This document shows positions 60,800 to 64,000 of a stretch of DNA of 64,000 nt, piece after piece. The position numbers and the translations under genes were made by a program. The notes beneath the pieces are model-generated. The model did no database searches. It saw only the letters and a program-made list of their open reading frames with translations, and had not been told where the DNA came from. The DNA comes from JBBIND01 sp037444075 (lineage in GTDB: Bacteria > Acidobacteriota > Terriglobia > Bryobacterales > Bryobacteraceae). Within the stretch, counting starts at the first letter, position 1, and every line of letters starts with the position of its first letter. The stretch lies in NCBI GenBank assembly GCA_037444075.1, contig JBBIND010000008.1, positions 16,212 to 80,211 of the forward strand, given 5' to 3'.

Positions 60800-61423
60800 G
60801 TGATGACCAAGTCTATCTTACTTCTACTCGCACTTACTGCGGTTTGCTCAGGTAGCGTAATTACTCCAGACTCCTTCGGCGGACCTTTTTGCCTATCTCC
60901 CCCGTTCGGACCGGCCGCCTGCGCGCTCAACGACGAGTACAAGGGTGGCGGCCTGTTGTTTAGCCACGGCGGAGTGGGCACGGCGGTGTTCCGCGATCCT
61001 CCACATGCTTGGGGCGGGATCAACGCTCTCGGCTTGGTCGATCTGATCGCCCCGGTCGATGGAGCCATTGTGGTTGCGGGCACCACCGCGCCTGGGGTAA
61101 CAGGCTATATCGCGGTCGAGGCCGGCTATGCCCATGAAGGTAGCCTGCTGCTCACCGTCTACGGTGTCGGCGGTGAGGTATTGGCAACGCGGCTGAGTGG
61201 CCTCGATGGAACGGGACCGAATGGCCGTCACCTGATGATCATCAACATAGCCGGCATCAGGTCCTTCTCGGTCTCGACGCCCCTCTCCGACACGTTCGGA
61301 GTGAATCAAATTGAATTGGGCGACATTACTCCTGTAGACGACGTTGTCATTCCAGAGCCCGGCACCTTATTGCTACTGGGCTCGGGTCTCGCGCTGATGG
61401 TGTTCCGCCGGTTGTTGAAGTAG
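60800..61423 (+). CDS. PEP-CTERM sorting-domain protein
   Basis: A 207-aa exported protein. Signal peptide (about residues 1-20, KSILLLLALTAVCSGS), a beta-rich Gly/Val-rich middle, and a C-terminal sorting signal VIPEPGTLLLLGSGLALMVF with a basic RRLLK tail. Exosortase should cleave at the PEP motif and anchor or release the protein at the surface. Start GTG 60800 or ATG 60803 with GGGAGAGGA upstream. No exosortase gene is in the window. It is bracketed by two 119-bp repeats. Confidence 0.92.
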   Translation: MMTKSILLLLALTAVCSGSVITPDSFGGPFCLSPPFGPAACALNDEYKGGGLLFSHGGVGTAVFRDPPHAWGGINALGLVDLIAPVDGAIVVAGTTAPGVTGYIAVEAGYAHEGSLLLTVYGVGGEVLATRLSGLDGTGPNGRHLMIINIAGIRSFSVSTPLSDTFGVNQIELGDITPVDDVVIPEPGTLLLLGSGLALMVFRRLLK

Positions 61424-61463
61424 TTTCATCGGTGCGGCACCCAGCGCCCTTCCGTTTCGCTCG

Positions 61464-61582
61464 CTGCCCCGCGGGCAGGCAAGAAGAGGAAGCGTGCCGG
61501 GTGGGACGACGTTATGGTTTCCAGAGGGCCGGGTCACGCCGGCCCTTGTATTCCTCGACGCCCTGCGGTAGGCTGTCCGCGC
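61464..61582. repeat. 119-bp direct repeat, copy 2
   Basis: Second copy of the element at 60322-60440 in the same orientation, 117 of 119 positions identical. It starts 40 bp past the PEP-CTERM stop codon, so it could be a 3' UTR element. The middle hairpin (61525-61546) is preserved; the small right-end hairpin is weakened by the T at 61569. Flanking bases differ from copy 1. Confidence 0.97.
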
Positions 61583-61942
61583 GCAAGCCACGCCAATCCA
61601 CCCTAAGCCAGTCGAGTCAAGTCAGCGCTATTCCAGACCAGAATACCGAGCTAGCCTGACATTCCCAGTTCGGTAGTGGTTGTGGCCCCCGGCCGGCCTG
61701 ACTTGGGGGGAAGCCGTGTGCGTGCAACGGCTGCACTCAGGAAGCGCCAGTAGTGCAGGCCTAGGCCTTTCGAAATGTGCCTACATGGGGCGAGGTTCTG
61801 CTTGCCTGACGGCTCTTCAAAGGCCTACCCGCGGTCTGGCAGGCCGCCGCCACGAGTTACACCGCCAGGAGTGAAACAGTGAGTCCCCCTAAGTGCATTG
61901 TGTACTCCGTAAATGACTGGTTAGCTGGAAGTTGTGCCTATT

Positions 61943-61963
61943 TCCGGGCGGACTTCGCCCGGA
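61943..61963. terminator. Stem-loop downstream of prpD
   Basis: TCCGGGCG (61943-61950) and CGCCCGGA (61956-61963) form an 8-bp perfect stem with loop GACTT, 63 bp past the prpD stop on the minus strand. No U-tract, so strength is uncertain. Confidence 0.4.
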
Positions 61964-62026
61964 TCTATGATCTTCTGCTGAGTAACTCGATTATGAACCT
62001 GGGATCCCTGGGTGTCACTGGGCTTG

Positions 62027-63460
62027 TTATAGCGTCCACAAACTGATGAACTCGTGCACCGGCGTCGCGGCCAGGCGCTGTGGGTCGTCGAACAAGCGGA
62101 GGATCCGCTCCGCCGATGGCGGCGGGAGTTGCTCGCCGACGGCCTTCTCGAACTTGGCGCGCAGAGCGGGGAGGCTTTCCCCACGGCGGCGGCGGTGGCC
62201 GAGCGGGTACTCCACCTCAACCCGGGCGCTGGAAGAGCCGTCCGCGAAGAAGACTTGCACGGCGTTGGCGATGGAGCGCTTTTCCGGGTCGAGGTAGTCG
62301 CGGGTGAAGCGCGGATTCTCGGCCACGCTCATCTTTGCCCTCAACTCGTCGATGCGCGGATCGGCGGCGGCCGCGTCCTCGTAATCCTCCGCCGCGAGGC
62401 CGCCCCGGAGCAGCGCCACGGCCGTCATGTATTGCAGGCAGTGGTCGCGGTCGGCGGGGTTGGCGAGCGGCCCGGTCTTGTCGATGATGCGCGCGCCGGC
62501 CTCCTGCGTCTCGATCTCGATCCGCTCGATGGCCGCCAAACGCTCCCTCACGGCCGGGTGCAGTTGGACCGCGGCCTCCACGGCCGTCTGGGCATGGAAC
62601 TCGGCCGGGTAGGAGACCTTGAACAGGATGTTCTCCATGACATAGCTGGCCAAGGGCCGGGCCAGCGTCACCTCGCGCCCTTGGAAGAGCACATCCTGGA
62701 AACCCCAGCCGCGGGCCGAGAGCGCGGACGGGCAGCCCGTCTCGCCGCGCAGGCTGTGCAGCGCCAGCCATACGCCGCGGCTGGAGGCATCGCCGGCAGC
62801 CCAGCTCTTACGCGGACCGGTATTAGGGGCGTGCCGGTAGGTTCGCAACGCGCTGCCGTCGATCCAGGCATATGACAGGGCGTTGACCACCTGCTCGCGG
62901 CCAGCGCCCAGCATGGCGGCTGCCACCGCCGTAGTGGCTATTCGCACCAGCAGCACGTGGTCCAGCCCGGCACGGTTGAAGCTGTTCTCCAGCGCCAACA
63001 CGCCCTGGATCTCGTAAGCCTGTACCATCCGGCGGAGGATGTCCCGGACGCGGATCTCATTCCCCTGCCGCGCCAGGTAGTCGGCTACGGCCAGGATCCC
63101 GCCGAGGTTGTCCGAGGGATGGCCCCACTCGGCCGCCAGCCAGGTATCGTTGTAATCCAGCCAGCGGATCATCGCCCCGATGTTAAAGGCCGCCCGCACG
63201 GGGTCAAGTTCATATCGCGTGCCGGGCACGCGCGCCCCGCCAGGCATTTCGGCGCCCACCACCACCGGCCCCAGCAGGCCGGCGCAGGCGGGAAACCCCA
63301 GCGCCAACATCGCGCAGCCCATGGAGTCCATCAGGCACAGGCGAGCGGTCTCCATGGCCTCGCCGCCGGCGGGAGCTTCGAAGGAGAGCGTATAGTCCGC
63401 CAGCGTGGTCAGCAGAGGATCCGGCTCCGGGCGCCGGGCGTCGCGCAGGTCCTGCGCCAT
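62027..63460 (-). CDS. prpD: 2-methylcitrate dehydratase (MmgE/PrpD family)
   Basis: A 477-aa cytosolic enzyme of the methylcitrate cycle that dehydrates 2-methylcitrate. Typical blocks are LCLMDSMGCAMLAL, FNIGAMIRWLDYNDTWLAAEWGHPSDNLG, NRAGLDHV and KVSYPAEFHAQTAVEAA. Length fits bacterial PrpD. It is 4 bp downstream of the methylcitrate synthase gene, so propionyl-CoA breakdown genes are clustered here. Confidence 0.92.
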   Translation of the reverse strand: MAQDLRDARRPEPDPLLTTLADYTLSFEAPAGGEAMETARLCLMDSMGCAMLALGFPACAGLLGPVVVGAEMPGGARVPGTRYELDPVRAAFNIGAMIRWLDYNDTWLAAEWGHPSDNLGGILAVADYLARQGNEIRVRDILRRMVQAYEIQGVLALENSFNRAGLDHVLLVRIATTAVAAAMLGAGREQVVNALSYAWIDGSALRTYRHAPNTGPRKSWAAGDASSRGVWLALHSLRGETGCPSALSARGWGFQDVLFQGREVTLARPLASYVMENILFKVSYPAEFHAQTAVEAAVQLHPAVRERLAAIERIEIETQEAGARIIDKTGPLANPADRDHCLQYMTAVALLRGGLAAEDYEDAAAADPRIDELRAKMSVAENPRFTRDYLDPEKRSIANAVQVFFADGSSSARVEVEYPLGHRRRRGESLPALRAKFEKAVGEQLPPPSAERILRLFDDPQRLAATPVHEFISLWTL

Positions 63461-63464
63461 GGCC

Positions 63465-64000
63465 TCAGGACCGCGCCTCGATGGGCGTCCATTCGCGCGA
63501 AGCGGGTCCGACGTAATCCGCGCTGGGCCGGATCAGTACGTTGTTGGCGCGCTGCTCCAGGATGTGCGCCGCCCAGCCCGTGATGCGGCTCATGACGAAG
63601 ATGGGCGTGAACAGCGGCGTGGGAATGCCCATGGCGTGATAGGCCGAGGCGCTGAAGAAGTCCACGTTGGGGAAGAGCTTCTTCTCATCCCACAGCAGTT
63701 GTTCGATGGCCGCGGAGATGTCGTAGAGGAGCGTGTCGCCGGCGGCCTGGCAAAGCTCCAGGGACAAGCCCCGGATGTAGGGGTGGCGGGGGTCTCGCTC
63801 GCGGTAGACGGGATGCCCGAACCCCATGACGCGCTCCTTGCGCGCGAGCATTTCGCGCACCCCAGCCAGCGCCTCCTCGGGCGAGCGAAAGCGCTGGATC
63901 AGGTCCATGGAGGCTTCGTTAGCGCCGCCGTGCAGCGGCCCGCGCAGCGTGCCGATCCCGGCGCAGACGGCCGAATACATATCCGACAGCGTGGCCGCGC
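63465..64000 (-). CDS. prpC: 2-methylcitrate/citrate synthase, truncated by window edge
   Basis: The C-terminal 178 residues of a citrate-synthase-fold enzyme; the reading frame continues past the right edge (ATLSDMYSAV). Visible catalytic blocks: GPLHGGANEAS with the active-site His, GFGHPVYRERDPR, and KLFPNVDFFSASAYHAMGIP with the catalytic Asp. The YRERDPR form and the prpD partner favour methylcitrate synthase over plain citrate synthase. The start lies outside the window. Confidence 0.88.
   Translation of the reverse strand, partial: AATLSDMYSAVCAGIGTLRGPLHGGANEASMDLIQRFRSPEEALAGVREMLARKERVMGFGHPVYRERDPRHPYIRGLSLELCQAAGDTLLYDISAAIEQLLWDEKKLFPNVDFFSASAYHAMGIPTPLFTPIFVMSRITGWAAHILEQRANNVLIRPSADYVGPASREWTPIEARS

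Larger units (their letters stand above)
61424..62026. other. 603-bp spacer with repeat copy 2
   Basis: Between the PEP-CTERM gene and prpD (minus strand). It carries the second 119-bp repeat (61464-61582) and a hairpin at 61943-61963 that may end the prpD transcript. Positions 61583-61942 show short open frames only and nothing recognisable. Confidence 0.6.

Noticed and set aside
60322..61582. attC-like integron cassette sites
   Set aside because: The repeats have no matched GTTRRRY/RYYYAAC core sites and are not palindromic as a whole; no integrase is present.
1..64000. CRISPR arrays, prophage or insertion sequence ends
   Set aside because: No spaced short repeats, integrase, transposase or terminase sequence was seen; the only repeats found by eye are the 119-bp pair and short hairpins.

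Overview
This is a GC-rich chromosomal segment of a soil-type bacterium. The best guess is an Acidobacteriota member of the Solibacterales/Bryobacteraceae kind. That is inferred from the gene mix: BshC (bacillithiol), a PEP-CTERM protein with a PEP-CTERM-associated sugar transferase, DUF1080 and ThuA proteins, Tat-exported Gfo/Idh/MocA and isochorismatase-like enzymes, and secreted proteins of unknown family. There is no plasmid, prophage, CRISPR array or complete insertion sequence. A 10-N scaffold gap at 2609-2618 shows a draft assembly. It appears to be an artefact: collapsing a 17-bp repeat on its two sides restores one reading frame.

Layout. 1-4.1 kb: tail of an unknown gene, then three coupled exported amidohydrolases on the minus strand, two of which have lost their metal ligands. 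4.1-6.9 kb: purM-purN and a secreted oxidoreductase. 6.9-12.8 kb: a class V aminotransferase and proS (minus), then rpiB-glyA-glycosyltransferase (plus). 12.8-13.9 kb: a small XRE regulator with a perfect palindrome before its start, divergent from a Cys-rich HTH-like protein. 14.2-15.3 kb: DUF1080 protein and tadA. 15.3-19.8 kb: a four-gene MacAB-like exporter (two permeases, adaptor, ATPase). 19.8-25.2 kb: hemW-ltaE-SDR (minus) divergent from bshC and an HpcH/HpaI aldolase. 25.3 kb: tRNA-Leu(CAA). 25.4-26.8 kb: polyprenyl-phosphate sugar transferase.

27.2-32.7 kb: DAHP synthase behind a possible attenuator, a membrane-anchored unknown, and three carbohydrate kinases (PfkB, ROK, xylulokinase). 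32.8-39.0 kb: a small secreted protein, priA, and a surface-polysaccharide group (60-aa membrane protein, kinase-like/methyltransferase fusion, membrane sulfatase-like enzyme). 39.1-44.8 kb: minus-strand run radical SAM protein, dnaG, rpoD. 45.1-47.3 kb: cstA with a tiny YbdD-like partner. 47.4-51.2 kb: ThuA protein, GT2, ArnA-like epimerase, TrmJ-like methyltransferase. 51.4-58.3 kb: an unknown cytosolic protein, MrfA-type helicase, PilZ protein, PGPGW membrane protein, a secreted two-repeat protein, a Tat-exported isochorismatase-like hydrolase and a GDPD. 58.5-60.1 kb: yifB/comM. 60.1-62.0 kb: a PEP-CTERM protein gene flanked by two 119-bp direct repeats that differ at two positions. 62.0-64.0 kb: prpD and a truncated prpC-like synthase.

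Most of the window is core metabolism and information processing. The least explained items are the 119-bp repeat pair, the MJ0619/Tes-like radical SAM protein, the degenerate amidohydrolases, the XRE palindrome module and the aroF leader. All functional statements come from reading motifs by eye; no database search was run.
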